From: Gammaproteobacteria bacterium LSUCC0112
Lineage (GTDB): Bacteria; Pseudomonadota; Gammaproteobacteria; Pseudomonadales; Pseudohongiellaceae
NCBI GenBank assembly: GCA_004535785.1
Contig: SPIB01000001.1
Coordinates: 1,153,440-1,217,439 of the forward strand
Direction: 5' to 3'
Length of the DNA: 64,000 bases
A program made the position numbers and the translations under genes. Shown here in pieces: positions 29,641 through 40,216 of this stretch. How positions within the stretch are numbered: position 1 is the stretch's first letter; each line of letters starts with the position of its first letter. Under the pieces are notes generated by a model. It was given only the letters and a program-made list of their open reading frames with translations. It was not told where the DNA came from and searched no databases.

Positions 29641-30759
29641 TTAGACTGCTGGCTTATCTGCGGTTATTTTACCATGTTCCACGTGGAACTTACCTGATGC
29701 GCCGGTTAATTCTGATAAGAATGGGAGTGCGTCATGTGATATTGATGTAAACAGGCATTGATTGTTTGTTCGATTGAGCTCACCAATTATGGACTTACAA
29801 CCTGATTGATCGAGCTCTGACGCGAGGTCGTCTATAAGAAAGGAGGTTGAATAGTCTTGAACCCCTTGTTGTATTTTCTTATCGACGAGGAATTTGCCCA
29901 TTGATATCTTCAGCGCACAAGAAATCAGCTTGATTTGACCTCGACTAAAAATCTCACTAATACTTTTTTTCCTACATGTAATAACGAGATCTGCTCGGTG
30001 AGGCCCATATGTTGTTGCCTTGAACCGTGCGTCTTTATCTCTTGATTGAACAAGTGCTTGGTACAAGCAAACGCCCTCTGGCCAACCCTTTCTGTATTCA
30101 ACGTCAACCTTCATTTTTGCGTCTGGCATCAACGTCTCTATTGTTGTTTCTAAAAATGGCTGATATTCAGCTAACAAGGTATTACGATGATGGTGTATTT
30201 CTTCCCCAGCTTTGGAAATTTCTGCATCCCAGACGTTTAGTTGATTTTGAAGATCAAATGGGTTTTGTTTTAAGAGCGCGTTTCGTTGTTGAATTAGCCT
30301 CCGATAGTTGCGCCACCAAAAAAGATAAGAATGTTCCACGTGGAACAAAGCCCAATCCAGAAACCGCCTTCTGATACTTGCTCCTCCATCGATCAACAGA
30401 AAAATATCCGAATTGATTACTTGAAGGGGCATCAGCGATGCTACCTCTTTCCAACTCGACTGCGAGTCTGCATTTAATCGAAGGATAGGCTGGTCAGAAC
30501 TAGCCCGCAAAAGGCCAATGCGGCTGCCAGTATCGAGCTCTGAATAAACGAGGAATTCTGCAGCATCCTCTGCAAGGAGAGGTTCAACCTTGGACGTTCT
30601 GAAGGATTTGCCGACACTTAAGACATGAATAGCCTCAAGCAAACTGGTCTTCCCACTGCCATTTTCACCAAAAAACAAATTGAAACGAGGGTTAAGCTCA
30701 AGGTCGACTCCTTTCAAATTCCTGAAGTTGTCGACCTTTAGTCGAGTAATTATCGCCAT
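29641..30759 (-). CDS. recF: DNA replication and repair protein RecF
   Basis: A 372-residue SMC-like ATPase that, with RecO and RecR, loads RecA at gaps. Walker A is GENGSGKTS (residues 31-39), near the N-terminal VDNFRNL motif, and Walker B lies in FLIDDLASELD. The gene carries two parS-like palindromes (29675-29690 and 30332-30347); both are read in the same frame and give FHVEH twice in the protein, in the middle and near the C terminus. The C-terminal copy lies in the last 20 residues. It sits 12 bases before gyrB. Confidence 0.97.
   Translation of the reverse strand: MAIITRLKVDNFRNLKGVDLELNPRFNLFFGENGSGKTSLLEAIHVLSVGKSFRTSKVEPLLAEDAAEFLVYSELDTGSRIGLLRASSDQPILRLNADSQSSWKEVASLMPLQVINSDIFLLIDGGASIRRRFLDWALFHVEHSYLFWWRNYRRLIQQRNALLKQNPFDLQNQLNVWDAEISKAGEEIHHHRNTLLAEYQPFLETTIETLMPDAKMKVDVEYRKGWPEGVCLYQALVQSRDKDARFKATTYGPHRADLVITCRKKSISEIFSRGQIKLISCALKISMGKFLVDKKIQQGVQDYSTSFLIDDLASELDQSGCKSIIGELNRTNNQCLFTSISHDALPFLSELTGASGKFHVEHGKITADKPAV
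29675..29690. promoter_or_regulatory. parS: parS site, ParB-binding, near 3' end of recF
   Basis: TGTTCCACGTGGAACT matches 15 of 16 bases of the Pseudomonas-type parS palindrome. It lies inside recF, 4 kb from the dnaA-rpmH region, and parA and parB are encoded in the same window. Confidence 0.85.
30332..30347. promoter_or_regulatory. parS: parS site, ParB-binding, inside recF
   Basis: TGTTCCACGTGGAACA is a perfect 16-bp palindrome equal to the Pseudomonas chromosomal parS consensus. It lies 642 bases from the first copy, in the middle of recF. Confidence 0.92.
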
Positions 30760-30808
30760 TGGAAAAAACCCGCAAAGACTAAACTACCGTCTTTCATATT
30801 CCTCGGCA

Positions 30809-31915
30809 TCAAAGACGCATTGGCATAACAACGTAGACTGCATCAGAAGGAGAAACCGCTTCGACAAGCGCACTACTATTTGAGTCAGACAATGTAAATT
30901 TGACTTTATCACTATCAAGAACGTTCAAAACATCCATCAAGTAACTCACGTTAAAACCTATTTCCAAAGAATCTCCTTGGTATTCCACCGAGATATGGTC
31001 CTCGGCCTCCTCTTGCTCTGGGTTGTTAGCTACGACTTTTAGCTCACCTGGGGCGAGAATCAAATGCACGCCACGATACTTTTCGTTAGACAAAATTGAT
31101 GCGCGACTAAAGGCAGTTTTAAGACTGCTCTTCTCGCCAAACACAAATTTGTTTCCACCCTTGGGTAGAACTCTTTGATAGTCAGGAAACTTCCCGTCCA
31201 CCAGTTTAGATGTAAATGTAAAATCTTCGAGCCTTGCTCTGATATGCCCCGCGCAAAAAACGAGGGATAAATTACCGTCACCAGGCTCAGCAAGCAGACG
31301 CGACAATTCCAAAACACCTTTCCTGGGGACAATAACTTGTAAAATATCCATTACGCCGGTTTCGATACCCGTTGTGTGCATCGCCAATCTGTGACCATCC
31401 GTAGCAACAACTCTGAACCAGGATTTTCCAAGTTCGAACAACATGCCGTTCAGGTAATAACGGACATCTTGTTGGGCCATTGCAAACGCACATGAATCGA
31501 TCAGTTTTTTTAACTCAGTGCGAGCTATCTCCAACTCATGCGTTCCAGCCTCATCCACGGTGACAGGAAAGTCTGTAGCGGGGAGCGTTGCCAATGTAAA
31601 GCGGCTACGCCCTGACTTAACCAGACATTTCCCATCTTCTACAGACAATGTCAAAACAGACCCGTCAGCCAGAGATTTGCAAATATCCATTAGCTTCCTG
31701 CCAGGCACAGTAATCTCGCCAGCTACGGAACCACTATTTACTTTTACGCGGCCAAGCAACTCTACTTCCAAATCAGTACCCGTAATCTCAAGAAAATCAT
31801 CCTTAAGATTAAGCAGCACGTTGGCCAAGACAGGCAAGGTATGCCTGCGCTCGACGACACCGGATGCCAATTGCAAAGGTTTTAAAATTGCTTCCCTGGT
31901 AATAGAAAATTGCAT
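30809..31915 (-). CDS. dnaN: DNA polymerase III beta sliding clamp
   Basis: The 368-residue clamp encircles DNA and tethers polymerase III. The three repeated clamp domains are present; it starts MQFSITREAILKPLQ and ends in VVMPMRL, the typical C-terminal segment beside the peptide-binding pocket. It lies between dnaA (95-base gap) and recF (49-base gap). An inverted repeat TTCAAT-N5-ATTGAA lies at 31933-31949, just upstream, and might take part in separate control of dnaN. Confidence 0.98.
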   Translation of the reverse strand: MQFSITREAILKPLQLASGVVERRHTLPVLANVLLNLKDDFLEITGTDLEVELLGRVKVNSGSVAGEITVPGRKLMDICKSLADGSVLTLSVEDGKCLVKSGRSRFTLATLPATDFPVTVDEAGTHELEIARTELKKLIDSCAFAMAQQDVRYYLNGMLFELGKSWFRVVATDGHRLAMHTTGIETGVMDILQVIVPRKGVLELSRLLAEPGDGNLSLVFCAGHIRARLEDFTFTSKLVDGKFPDYQRVLPKGGNKFVFGEKSSLKTAFSRASILSNEKYRGVHLILAPGELKVVANNPEQEEAEDHISVEYQGDSLEIGFNVSYLMDVLNVLDSDKVKFTLSDSNSSALVEAVSPSDAVYVVMPMRL

Positions 31916-32010
31916 AGTTCGATCTCAAAAAATTCAATACTTAATTGAACAAAACCGGGAAGTACGTACCGGTCACCGAATAGGAGTGCCATTTACACAA
32001 AACTTGCTCA

Positions 32011-33540
32011 TCACGTGGCTAACGCTCTCAGCAAGTTATTATAATCCTCTGCCAGATCCTGAGAGATACCCCTGAGTTTTTTAATCTGCTTGCATGCATG
32101 TAGAACTGTTGTGTGATCTCTACCACCAAACGCGTCTCCAATTTCAGGCAAGCTATGATTAGTTAACTCTTTGGCTAAAGACATTGCTACTTGCCTGGGT
32201 CTGGCTACAGATCTGTTCCTTCTCTTCGACAGCATATCAGCCATCTTGATCTTATAGTACTCCGCCACTGTTCGTTGGATGTTATCAATAGAGACCAGCT
32301 TTTCATGCAAAGCGAAGAGATCGCGAAGAGCTTCTCTAACCAATTCCAGATCTATGCGTTTACCAACAAAATTGGCGTGAATTATGACTTTTTTTAACGC
32401 ACCTTCTAACTCTCTCACATGTGAGCGCAACCGTTGCGCTATGAACATAGCAGCATCACCAGGTAGATCTATATTGCTCTGGGCTGCTTTGTTTATGAGG
32501 ATTGCCGCACGAGTCTCTAGCTCAGGCGGCTCTACAGCGACGCTGAGCCCCCAACCAAACCTAGATTTTAGCCTCTCTTCTAAGCCATTGATTTCTTTGT
32601 GATACTTGTCGCTAGTTAGAATAATTTGCTGACCGCCTTCAAGCAGCGCATTAAAGGTATGAAAAAACTCTTCTTGGGAGCGCTCTTTCCCTGCAAAAAA
32701 CTGAATATCATCAATCAGTAGTGCGTCAACGGAGCGATAGTATCTTTTAAATTCATTTATCGCATTGAGTTGTAACGCAGTAACCATTGTTGCTACAAAC
32801 GTTTCTGAGTGCAGGTAGACCACTCTGGCGTTTGGCTTTTTGGCGAGCATGTGATTTCCAATGGCATGCATCAAGTGTGTCTTACCCAGACCTACTCCAC
32901 CATATATAAATAGCGGGTTATATGCGCCTCCGGGATTATCAGCAACCTGTATCGCAGCTGCCCTTGCCAGTTGATTTGATTTACCTTCAATAAAATTATC
33001 AAACGTGTTCTCTGGATTAAGTGAGCCTTTATGACGAAGTTTTCCTTCGATAATGAGCTCCATACTGCGAGCGCCACTACGTTTGATGGGAGAAGAAACC
33101 GAGAGGGGCTGTACATCCGAATTATCGAACGATCGAGACTCCTTTTCACCAAACGAATCAGGGGCCTTTAATGCTTCGCCATCAAGCCGTTTGTTTGTAA
33201 CTGTCGTTTCAGCTAATTCGGGCGCAGCATCATTTTCAACCAGTATACCCGGCTTATCTGCTACCAGAGTTGAAAGTCTTGTTGAAACGTTCGGTTGCTT
33301 TTTGCCAACTTCCAGAAAAACATCCAGAGATTCACCACCAGCCTGTCTTTGAACAAGCTCACAAATTCTTGAGTAAAACTTATCTTTTACCCAATCCTGA
33401 ACAAATCTGTTAGGCGCGAACAAGGTCAAGCCTTCTGCAGAAAACTCGGCCTGCAGAGGACGAATCCAGGTATTAAACTGCTGTGAGGGTAATTCTTCCC
33501 TCAGGTGATCAACACACCGTTGCCAATTTGCCAAAAGCAC
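32011..33540 (-). CDS. dnaA: Chromosomal replication initiator DnaA
   Basis: This 509-residue AAA+ protein opens oriC. Domain I (about residues 1-80) begins with [28 protein letters not shown] sequence; a long variable linker covers about 85-170; Walker A is [13 protein letters not shown], Walker B is LLIDDIQFF; the C-terminal DNA-binding domain has the signature [13 protein letters not shown]. The start codon is GTG. The linker makes it longer than E. coli DnaA (467) and close to Pseudomonas DnaA. It is the first gene of the - strand replication operon. Confidence 0.98.
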   Translation of the reverse strand: MLLANWQRCVDHLREELPSQQFNTWIRPLQAEFSAEGLTLFAPNRFVQDWVKDKFYSRICELVQRQAGGESLDVFLEVGKKQPNVSTRLSTLVADKPGILVENDAAPELAETTVTNKRLDGEALKAPDSFGEKESRSFDNSDVQPLSVSSPIKRSGARSMELIIEGKLRHKGSLNPENTFDNFIEGKSNQLARAAAIQVADNPGGAYNPLFIYGGVGLGKTHLMHAIGNHMLAKKPNARVVYLHSETFVATMVTALQLNAINEFKRYYRSVDALLIDDIQFFAGKERSQEEFFHTFNALLEGGQQIILTSDKYHKEINGLEERLKSRFGWGLSVAVEPPELETRAAILINKAAQSNIDLPGDAAMFIAQRLRSHVRELEGALKKVIIHANFVGKRIDLELVREALRDLFALHEKLVSIDNIQRTVAEYYKIKMADMLSKRRNRSVARPRQVAMSLAKELTNHSLPEIGDAFGGRDHTTVLHACKQIKKLRGISQDLAEDYNNLLRALAT

Positions 33541-33994
33541 GACTTTACACTGCCCTGTAGTCTTTTATTTTTAAGACGAACTCAGTTGAAAGAGGGCAAA
33601 TCATAACGTGAGCGTGCAGACTTATCCACACCGAAGATCATTTTTTTCTCTCAAAGTTAAATGTTGAATTTTTTATATTTTTTAATTAGTTAATATAGTT
33701 ATACACAATTTTTAGCGCATATATTTCTGGTGGTTTAAACCATAATTCAAGTAAATCGGAAATGAATAACCTGTGCATAACTTGTTACTAAGCAGGTATA
33801 TAATTTTATTGTGTTGGTAGGGCGTATGCGTCTCTTTTCCCTGTTAAAAGACTCTTTGCATCCTTGCATAACAATGCCAAACCATCTAGAATTCGCGCTC
33901 CTTAAATTTTCTGCTGTACAGAACAACACTTCTATTTTTGTTGCATGCGGGAAATAAAGATTCACCAATATTAGATTTTCTTTGGACAGTTATT
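33541..33994. other. oriC: Putative oriC in the dnaA-rpmH intergenic region
   Basis: This 454-base gap holds DnaA boxes TTATCCACA (33622-33630, perfect), TTATACACA (33699-33707) and TTATGCACA on the - strand (33772-33780). An AT-rich tract, 33664-33699, beside the second box is a candidate unwinding element. Gene direction switches here: dnaA operon leftward, rpmH operon rightward. The position equals the mapped origin of Pseudomonas. A TATAAT at 33799-33804 lacks a fitting -35 but may belong to an rpmH promoter. GATC sites are few, so SeqA/Dam-type control is unlikely. Confidence 0.8.
33600..33605 (-). promoter_or_regulatory. Likely dnaA -10 box with DnaA box over the -35
   Basis: The - strand reads TATGAT about 60 bases before the dnaA GTG. 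The perfect DnaA box at 33622-33630 covers the -35 position (16-24 bases upstream), an arrangement that would let DnaA repress its own gene. Confidence 0.5.
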
Positions 33995-34129
33995 ATGAAA
34001 AGAACCTTTCAGCCCAGCTTGATCAAGCGTGCGCGAACTCATGGATTCCGTGCTCGCATGGCAACACGCGGCGGTCGTTTGGTGATCAAGCGTCGTCGCT
34101 CTCGCGGTCGTGCAAAGTTGACAGCCTGA
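33995..34129 (+). CDS. rpmH: Ribosomal protein L34
   Basis: The 44-residue, very basic protein of the large ribosomal subunit begins [19 protein letters not shown] and ends RGRAKLTA. The start at 33995 is fixed by the family and by GGA upstream; an upstream in-frame ATG adds nothing conserved. It is the first gene of rpmH-rnpA-yidD-yidC-mnmE and lies beside oriC, which gives high gene dosage. Confidence 0.98.
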   Translation: MKRTFQPSLIKRARTHGFRARMATRGGRLVIKRRRSRGRAKLTA

Positions 34130-34148
34130 TAGCTCCATAAAGCCGTCA

Positions 34149-34520
34149 GTGACCGATCAAAGCTTTGGCCGGAAACTGCGGCTACTTACTGCCTCTGATT
34201 ACAAGGCAGTTTTTGGTAAGGCCGAATTTAAAGTATCCAGTCCCCAATTGTTGATTCTTGCCATTAAAAGTGGCTATGAGACTCCACGATTGGGTTTGGT
34301 TATTGCAAAAAAACATATTCGACAAGCTGTCCAGCGAAACAGAATTAAACGACTCCTGCGCGAGTCTTTTCGAGCACATCAGCAATTGCTCAATGAACTG
34401 GATATCGTTATTCTGGCTCGGTCTGGAGCAGATAGCCTGGACAATAAGACGTTTGTCATTTTAATCGAAAAATTATGGCAAGATCTCATCCGACGACGAA
34501 AGCGCCTGACTGCTAGATAA
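34149..34520 (+). CDS. rnpA: Ribonuclease P protein component
   Basis: This 123-residue basic protein assists the RNase P RNA in cutting 5' leaders from tRNA precursors. The signature RNRIKRLLRESFR is present, and FGKAEFKVSSPQLLILA fits the N-terminal fold. The start codon is GTG at 34149, 19 bases after rpmH. The RNA partner, rnpB, is not in the window. Confidence 0.96.
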   Translation: MTDQSFGRKLRLLTASDYKAVFGKAEFKVSSPQLLILAIKSGYETPRLGLVIAKKHIRQAVQRNRIKRLLRESFRAHQQLLNELDIVILARSGADSLDNKTFVILIEKLWQDLIRRRKRLTAR

Positions 34521-34533
34521 CAGGTAAGTCACC

Positions 34534-34791
34534 ATGCTGGCCAAGATTGCGATCAAGATAATATCTGTGTACCAGCTTACTCTGAGCCTGCTCATTGGCA
34601 ATCAATGTCGCTTTTTCCCCTCATGCTCGCATTACACACAAGAAGCTATTGAGTTACATGGCGTGTTGAAAGGCTGCTGTCTTGGTGGAAAACGGATTCT
34701 TCGCTGTCACCCTTGGCACGAGGGAGGATTTGATCCGGTGCCTGGCAGTCAAATTAACTCAGACGTAGAAACGTCGATAAACCAAAAGTAG
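34534..34791 (+). CDS. yidD: Membrane protein insertion efficiency factor YidD
   Basis: An 85-residue protein with an amphipathic N terminus that aids YidC-dependent insertion at the inner membrane. The family marks [15 protein letters not shown] and [20 protein letters not shown] are intact, with the conserved cysteines. It lies 13 bases after rnpA and 9 before yidC. Its mechanism is not well defined in any species. Confidence 0.95.
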   Translation: MLAKIAIKIISVYQLTLSLLIGNQCRFFPSCSHYTQEAIELHGVLKGCCLGGKRILRCHPWHEGGFDPVPGSQINSDVETSINQK

Positions 34792-34800
34792 TAATTGCAC

Positions 34801-36489
34801 ATGGACAATATCAAGTACGCAATTTTGGCAGCACTGGCCGTGGTGAGTTACCTCTTGTTGCTTGCATGGCAAGAGGACTATCCACCCGTCATTCCTGGCT
34901 CATCAACTCAATCCGCTTCTGTGCTTGAGTCTGCAAGTGATATCCCGGCAACAAGCATTGCCCCGGCGGCAGCTCAAGATATTCCGGTCGTTACTGTTAC
35001 GGGATCGACTATTGCCGAGTCATCTGTGTCTGATGGCAGCACGTTGATTTCCGTTAGAACCGATGTCCTTAACGTAACAATTGATCGCTCAGGCGGAGAT
35101 ATCGTTTTTGTATCTCTCCCGGAACACCTTACCCGCCTTGAAAATCCGGACGAGGCCTTTGTGCTTCTGGAAAACTCCGGAAATCGCACTTACGTTGCTC
35201 AAAGTGGTCTGATAGGCCGCAACGGTATTGACGGTGCACAACGCCCACTTTACGCGGCGTCCTCTGCCGTTTACGAGTTGGAAGATGGTCAGAATATACT
35301 GAATGTTGATCTTACCTATACTGACGAAAGTGGCGTAACTGTCGTCAAACGTTTCAGCTTCCAACGCAGTGACTACCTGATTAACATCAATTACAACGTA
35401 AATAACAATACCGACGCTCAGTGGAGTGCCAATTTATTTGGGCAAATAAAGCGCGGGACATACGGTGATCCTACTCAGGCCAGTGGTTTTGGGATGGCAA
35501 GTTTTCTGGGGTTCTCCACAACCTCACCCAATGATAATTACATAAAGATACCCTTTGCCGATATCGACGACACTGCTCCATCTCATGATATGGATGGCGG
35601 ATGGGTTGCGCTGAGTCAGCATTATTTTATATCCGTATTTGTTCCACCATCCTCGACCAGAAACTCTTTCTCTTTCAGACGCAATACTCTCAATGAATAT
35701 ATTGGGGGTTTTACAACTTCTGAATTTACCGTAGCGCCAGGGACCAGCGCTTCACAAGAAATCGGATTTTATGCAGGGCCCAAAGATCAGTATCGACTTA
35801 AAGAAATAGCACCGTGGTTGGATCGCACGATTGACTACGGTTGGTTATGGTTTGTTGCTTCACCAATTTACTGGTTGCTAACTCAAATCAATGATTTTGT
35901 TGGAAATTACGGTTGGTCAATCTTATTACTCACTGTTTTAGTAAAAGCAGTCTTCTTTAAGTTATCCGCAACCAGCTACCGCTCCATGGCCAATATGCGT
36001 CGTGTCATGCCAAAAATGAATCAGCTCAAAGAGCGGTATGGCGATGACAAAATGAAACTGCAAAAAGCCACCATGGAACTGTATAAAAAGGAAAAAATAA
36101 ATCCTTTTGGCGGCTGTTTGCCAATGTTGGTGCAAATGCCCGTATTTATTGCTCTTTATTGGGTACTACTGGAAAGCGTTGAACTAAGGCATGCACCATG
36201 GTTGTTGTGGATTAATGACTTGTCCGTCATGGATCCTTATTTTGTCTTGCCGTTACTTATGGGCGCATCGATGTATGTTCAGTTCATGCTGAACCCGACA
36301 CCGCAAGATCCTATGCAAGCCAAAATCATGAAGTTTATGCCCGTGGTCATGACCGTGTTTTTCCTTTGGTTTCCAGCGGGTTTGGTACTGTATTGGCTGG
36401 CAAACAGCGTATTGGGTATTGCGCAACAGTGGTATATCACACGCAATATTGATGCCGAATACGCAGCCAAGGAAGCAGCCAAGAGCTGA
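34801..36489 (+). CDS. yidC: Membrane protein insertase YidC
   Basis: This 562-residue insertase places membrane proteins such as ATP synthase subunit c, made later in this window, into the inner membrane. It has one N-terminal helix (about residues 5-22), a large periplasmic domain (to about 340), and five C-terminal helices. The hydrophilic-groove region starts near WGWSI-like [17 protein letters not shown], and [20 protein letters not shown] follows. The start is ATG 34801; a TTG six bases earlier is open but less likely. Confidence 0.97.
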   Translation: MDNIKYAILAALAVVSYLLLLAWQEDYPPVIPGSSTQSASVLESASDIPATSIAPAAAQDIPVVTVTGSTIAESSVSDGSTLISVRTDVLNVTIDRSGGDIVFVSLPEHLTRLENPDEAFVLLENSGNRTYVAQSGLIGRNGIDGAQRPLYAASSAVYELEDGQNILNVDLTYTDESGVTVVKRFSFQRSDYLININYNVNNNTDAQWSANLFGQIKRGTYGDPTQASGFGMASFLGFSTTSPNDNYIKIPFADIDDTAPSHDMDGGWVALSQHYFISVFVPPSSTRNSFSFRRNTLNEYIGGFTTSEFTVAPGTSASQEIGFYAGPKDQYRLKEIAPWLDRTIDYGWLWFVASPIYWLLTQINDFVGNYGWSILLLTVLVKAVFFKLSATSYRSMANMRRVMPKMNQLKERYGDDKMKLQKATMELYKKEKINPFGGCLPMLVQMPVFIALYWVLLESVELRHAPWLLWINDLSVMDPYFVLPLLMGASMYVQFMLNPTPQDPMQAKIMKFMPVVMTVFFLWFPAGLVLYWLANSVLGIAQQWYITRNIDAEYAAKEAAKS

Positions 36490-36497
36490 TCACCTCT

Positions 36498-37907
36498 ATG
36501 CTTACAACACCGCTGACAGCATCCGATTTGGATACGATCTGCGCTATCACCACGCCGCCGGGAAGGAGCGGCGTAGGTATCATACGGATATCAGGACCAT
36601 CATCTGCGAACATCGCCAACAAAATACTCTGTTTCACACCAAAGCCCCGACACGCTCATTACTGCCCATTTTACGAAAACTCCTCCACCGTTATTGACCA
36701 AGGCATCGCTCTGTTTTTTCCTGGCCCTCAATCATTCACTGGCGAGGACGTAGTGGAGTTGCAGGGCCATGGTGGCTATTTTGTTATGGATAGCCTTCTG
36801 CAGGCTGTCATTGCCGCGGGAGCGCGCATCGCCAGGCCGGGTGAGTTCACTGAGCGCGCTTTTTTAAATAACAAAATTGACCTTGCACAGGCTGAGGCTA
36901 TTGCAGACCTGATTGACAGCAGTTCGAAGGAAGCTGCACGCAGTGCATTGCGTACATTGCAAGGCGAATTCTCGCGCCTTATAGAAACGCTGGCAGACTC
37001 AATTATCAATCTGAGAATCTACCTTGAAGCAGCCATTGATTTCACTGATGAGGAAATAGACTTTCTGAGTGAGGGCCGTATCTCAGAAAAAATTTCTCTC
37101 ATTATTGCTCAGCTGGATGATGTGCTGGCTCAAGCAAAGCAAGGCGCGCTGATCAGAGAGGGGATGACCGTTGTTATAGCCGGCAAACCCAATGCCGGAA
37201 AGTCCAGCCTTCTCAACGCGCTTGCCGGTAAAGATTCAGCAATTGTTACGGAAATCGCTGGAACAACCCGCGATATTCTCAATGAACAAATCAATCTGGA
37301 TGGCATGCCATTACACATTACGGATACTGCCGGCCTGAGACAAAGTGCTGATATTGTGGAACAAGAAGGTATTCGAAGAGCGTTGTTAGCTGTCAAGAAT
37401 GCCGACCGTGTACTATTGATGGTTGATTCAAGCAAAGAATCGGTAGATACGCAAAACCTCGCAGAGTATCTATCCAGTCCAGGGTTTGGTGAACTTTCGA
37501 GCAGTATAGAAATGTCCAGAGTCACCATCATTCAAAATAAAGCAGACCTGACCGGAGAGAGTAGTGCAACCATTGGTGCACTTAACTCACATGAACCAAC
37601 CATCATTAGATTATCTGCCAAAAATAAAACCGGGATCGAACTGCTGAAACAACATTTAAAAGAATGCATGGGTTTTCAAGCCACACGAGAAGGGGGTTTT
37701 ATTGCAAGGCGACGTCATCTGGATGCCTTGTTAAAGGCCCGAAACAGTCTACTGCAAGCACATATCCAACTTGATGAACATGGTGCAGCAGAGCTTGTTG
37801 CAGAAGATTTAAGACATGCTCATCAGCACCTGGGTGAGATTACTGGTCAATTCTCCACAGACGATCTTTTAGGACGCATTTTTTCCAGTTTTTGTGTTGG
37901 AAAGTAA
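36498..37907 (+). CDS. mnmE: tRNA uridine-5-carboxymethylaminomethyl GTPase MnmE
   Basis: This 469-residue GTPase forms a complex with MnmG to modify U34 of certain tRNAs. The N-terminal folate-binding domain begins [22 protein letters not shown]. The G domain, inside the helical domain, has [14 protein letters not shown] (P-loop), TTRD and DTAGLR. The C terminus is FCVGK, the CxGK motif needed for activity. It follows yidC by eight bases. A 403-base gap with DnaA boxes parts it from its partner mnmG. Confidence 0.97.
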   Translation: MLTTPLTASDLDTICAITTPPGRSGVGIIRISGPSSANIANKILCFTPKPRHAHYCPFYENSSTVIDQGIALFFPGPQSFTGEDVVELQGHGGYFVMDSLLQAVIAAGARIARPGEFTERAFLNNKIDLAQAEAIADLIDSSSKEAARSALRTLQGEFSRLIETLADSIINLRIYLEAAIDFTDEEIDFLSEGRISEKISLIIAQLDDVLAQAKQGALIREGMTVVIAGKPNAGKSSLLNALAGKDSAIVTEIAGTTRDILNEQINLDGMPLHITDTAGLRQSADIVEQEGIRRALLAVKNADRVLLMVDSSKESVDTQNLAEYLSSPGFGELSSSIEMSRVTIIQNKADLTGESSATIGALNSHEPTIIRLSAKNKTGIELLKQHLKECMGFQATREGGFIARRRHLDALLKARNSLLQAHIQLDEHGAAELVAEDLRHAHQHLGEITGQFSTDDLLGRIFSSFCVGK

Positions 37908-38310
37908 CTGTGTTCAACATGATCAAAAACTGTGCATAAACCCTCATTATCTGTGCATAACTTTGTTTGGAAAAATCCGACATTTCCGGCCTGTGGACAA
38001 CCTGGACTTCTACACACAGCTTGAAGTCAGGTTTGCAGCAGCTTCACAATAGCTTTTCCACTGCTTTATACAGCTTATATCTATTTGTTTTAATTAAATA
38101 AAAATCAGTTGTCTACAGAAAACAGGTTTACCATTAGTAATAACAGTATTAAGTATTAATCTTTATTTCTATATAAAAATATATAAACAAATACTTAAAA
38201 CCCTTTACCACGGGTTGTGGATATTTTGAGGATAAAGACTTCAATTTTTGTTGTCAGGGCTTATACTTAGCGTCCTTTGAAAAACCCTTTAATTCTGAAG
38301 AAGTTCTGTT
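37908..38310. other. Second DnaA-box cluster with AT-rich tract, between mnmE and mnmG
   Basis: This 403-base gap holds no gene. It has TTATGCACA on the - strand at 37931-37939 and 37952-37960, the near-boxes TTGTCCACA (- strand, 37992-38000), TTGTCTACA (38109-38117) and ATATCCACA (- strand, 38216-38224). A very AT-rich stretch lies at 38148-38200; AATCTTTATTTCT at 38158-38170 resembles the E. coli oriC 13-mers. A TATACT at 38262-38267 may be the mnmG -10. E. coli oriC also lies next to mnmG, so this could be a second or relic origin, or a DnaA-titration site. Confidence 0.6.
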
Positions 38311-40215
38311 ATGGACTACGCGAAGCGTTATGACGTGATTGTTGTTGGTGGTGGACATGCTGGTACCGAAGCGGCACTGGCTGCCGCGCGTATGGGCGTA
38401 AAAACCTTGTTGCTTACACACAACATCGAAACGCTTGGCCAGATGTCTTGCAATCCGGCGATTGGAGGCATCGGGAAAAGCCATCTGGTCAGAGAAATTG
38501 ATGCGCTTGGCGGAGCTATGGCAAAAGCAACCGATCTTGCCGGCATTCAATTCCGCATTCTTAACAGCAGTAAAGGACCCGCCGTGCGTGCAACACGAGC
38601 GCAGGCAGACCGGGCGCTTTACAAGGCTGCTGTGCGAAACATGTTGGAAAATCAGGAAAATCTGGATATTTTCCAACAAGCTGCTGATGACTTGATTATT
38701 GAGCAAGAAAAAGTCGCTGGTGTTGTTACCCAGATGGGTGTTCGCTTTTTTGCGTCACAGGTCGTTCTCACGACAGGTACGTTCCTTGGTGGAAAAATAC
38801 ATATAGGTCTTGAAAATTCGGCGGGTGGCAGAGCAGGTGATCCACCCTCTATCAAATTGGCACAACGCCTGCGTGAATTACCGTTTAATGTCGGTCGCTT
38901 GAAAACAGGTACGCCTCCACGTATCGATGCGCGCTCGGTAGATTTTTCTGTAATGCAGGAACAGTTGGGTGATACACCACTGCCAGTTATGTCATTTCTC
39001 GGAAAGATCGAAGACCATCCCCGACAAGTACCTTGTTACATTACAAATACCAACGAGAAAGTGCATGACATCATTCGTGGTGGATTGGATCGTTCACCCA
39101 TGTATACCGGTGTGATCGAGGGTTTGGGGCCGCGCTATTGCCCCTCGATTGAAGACAAAATCATGCGTTTCTCAGATAAGACGTCGCATCAGATATTTGT
39201 AGAACCCGAAGGTTTATCGACACATGAGCTTTATCCAAACGGTATTTCAACAAGTCTGCCGTTTGATGTTCAAATTGAATTGGTCCGACAGATCAAAGGC
39301 TTTGAAAAGGCGCATATAACACGACCGGGTTATGCCATTGAGTATGATTTTTTTGATCCCCGTGATTTGCGTTACTCTCTTGAAACAAAGTTTATAAAAG
39401 GGTTGTACTTTGCAGGTCAGATTAATGGCACAACCGGCTATGAAGAGGCTGCAGCACAAGGTTTGCTGGCTGGCATCAATGCCGCGTTGGCAGCAAAAGA
39501 ACTGGAAAGCTGGTGTCCACGTCGGGATCAGGCGTATATCGGCGTTTTGGTCGACGATTTGATCAGTCTGGGCACAAACGAGCCCTATCGTATGTTTACC
39601 AGCCGGGCTGAGTACCGCTTGTTACTGAGAGAAGATAATGCAGACCTTCGCCTGACGACCATTGGCAGGGATCTTGGTTTGGTTGACGACTTACGCTGGA
39701 ATACTTTCTGCAGTAAACAAGAGAGTATTTCGAGCGGGTTGCAGCACATTAGATCTTCATGGGTTCAACCAGGCACTGATCGAGCAGACGCTTTGAACCC
39801 ATTATTGGAGAAACCAATTACCCGGGAATACAGTCTAGCGGACCTGCTCTCACGCCCTGATGTAAATTACATTCAGATGGAAGAAGCGTTAAAAGGTACA
39901 TCAGCCGAGTTACCTGCAATTGATCCTCTTGTTTCTGAACAAATTGAAATTCAGCTTAAATATCAGGGCTATATAAACCGACAAGAAGAAGATATTCAGA
40001 AGCTCAAGCGACAGGAAAACACAGCCTTACCTGATGATTTTGATTATCAGCACATTCAAGGACTGTCCAACGAGCTTAAACAAAAATTGCTAAAGGCCAG
40101 ACCGGATTCAATCGCCAAGGCATCCAGAATTCCTGGAATAACACCCGCTGCAATTTCTTTGTTATTGATTTATTTGAAAAAATATCAGGCTGTGAGAGAA
40201 CAGAAATCTGCTTGA
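38311..40215 (+). CDS. mnmG: tRNA uridine-5-carboxymethylaminomethyl modification enzyme MnmG
   Basis: This 634-residue FAD enzyme works with MnmE on tRNA wobble uridines. The FAD loop [19 protein letters not shown] is near residue 10, followed by [32 protein letters not shown] motifs in the family order, with active-site cysteine, and [17 protein letters not shown] later. The helical C-terminal domain binds MnmE. rsmG follows after one base, as in most gammaproteobacteria. Confidence 0.97.
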   Translation: MDYAKRYDVIVVGGGHAGTEAALAAARMGVKTLLLTHNIETLGQMSCNPAIGGIGKSHLVREIDALGGAMAKATDLAGIQFRILNSSKGPAVRATRAQADRALYKAAVRNMLENQENLDIFQQAADDLIIEQEKVAGVVTQMGVRFFASQVVLTTGTFLGGKIHIGLENSAGGRAGDPPSIKLAQRLRELPFNVGRLKTGTPPRIDARSVDFSVMQEQLGDTPLPVMSFLGKIEDHPRQVPCYITNTNEKVHDIIRGGLDRSPMYTGVIEGLGPRYCPSIEDKIMRFSDKTSHQIFVEPEGLSTHELYPNGISTSLPFDVQIELVRQIKGFEKAHITRPGYAIEYDFFDPRDLRYSLETKFIKGLYFAGQINGTTGYEEAAAQGLLAGINAALAAKELESWCPRRDQAYIGVLVDDLISLGTNEPYRMFTSRAEYRLLLREDNADLRLTTIGRDLGLVDDLRWNTFCSKQESISSGLQHIRSSWVQPGTDRADALNPLLEKPITREYSLADLLSRPDVNYIQMEEALKGTSAELPAIDPLVSEQIEIQLKYQGYINRQEEDIQKLKRQENTALPDDFDYQHIQGLSNELKQKLLKARPDSIAKASRIPGITPAAISLLLIYLKKYQAVREQKSA

Positions 40216-40216
40216 T

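Noticed and set aside
32015..32030. Further parS sites at other CACGTG sequences (for example near 27442, 20207 and 32018)
   Set aside because: The flanking bases do not match TGTTCC/GGAACA; only the two copies in recF do.
38254..38706. 150-codon open frame on the - strand over the start of mnmG
   Set aside because: It overlaps the conserved FAD-binding region of mnmG and has no recognisable domain.
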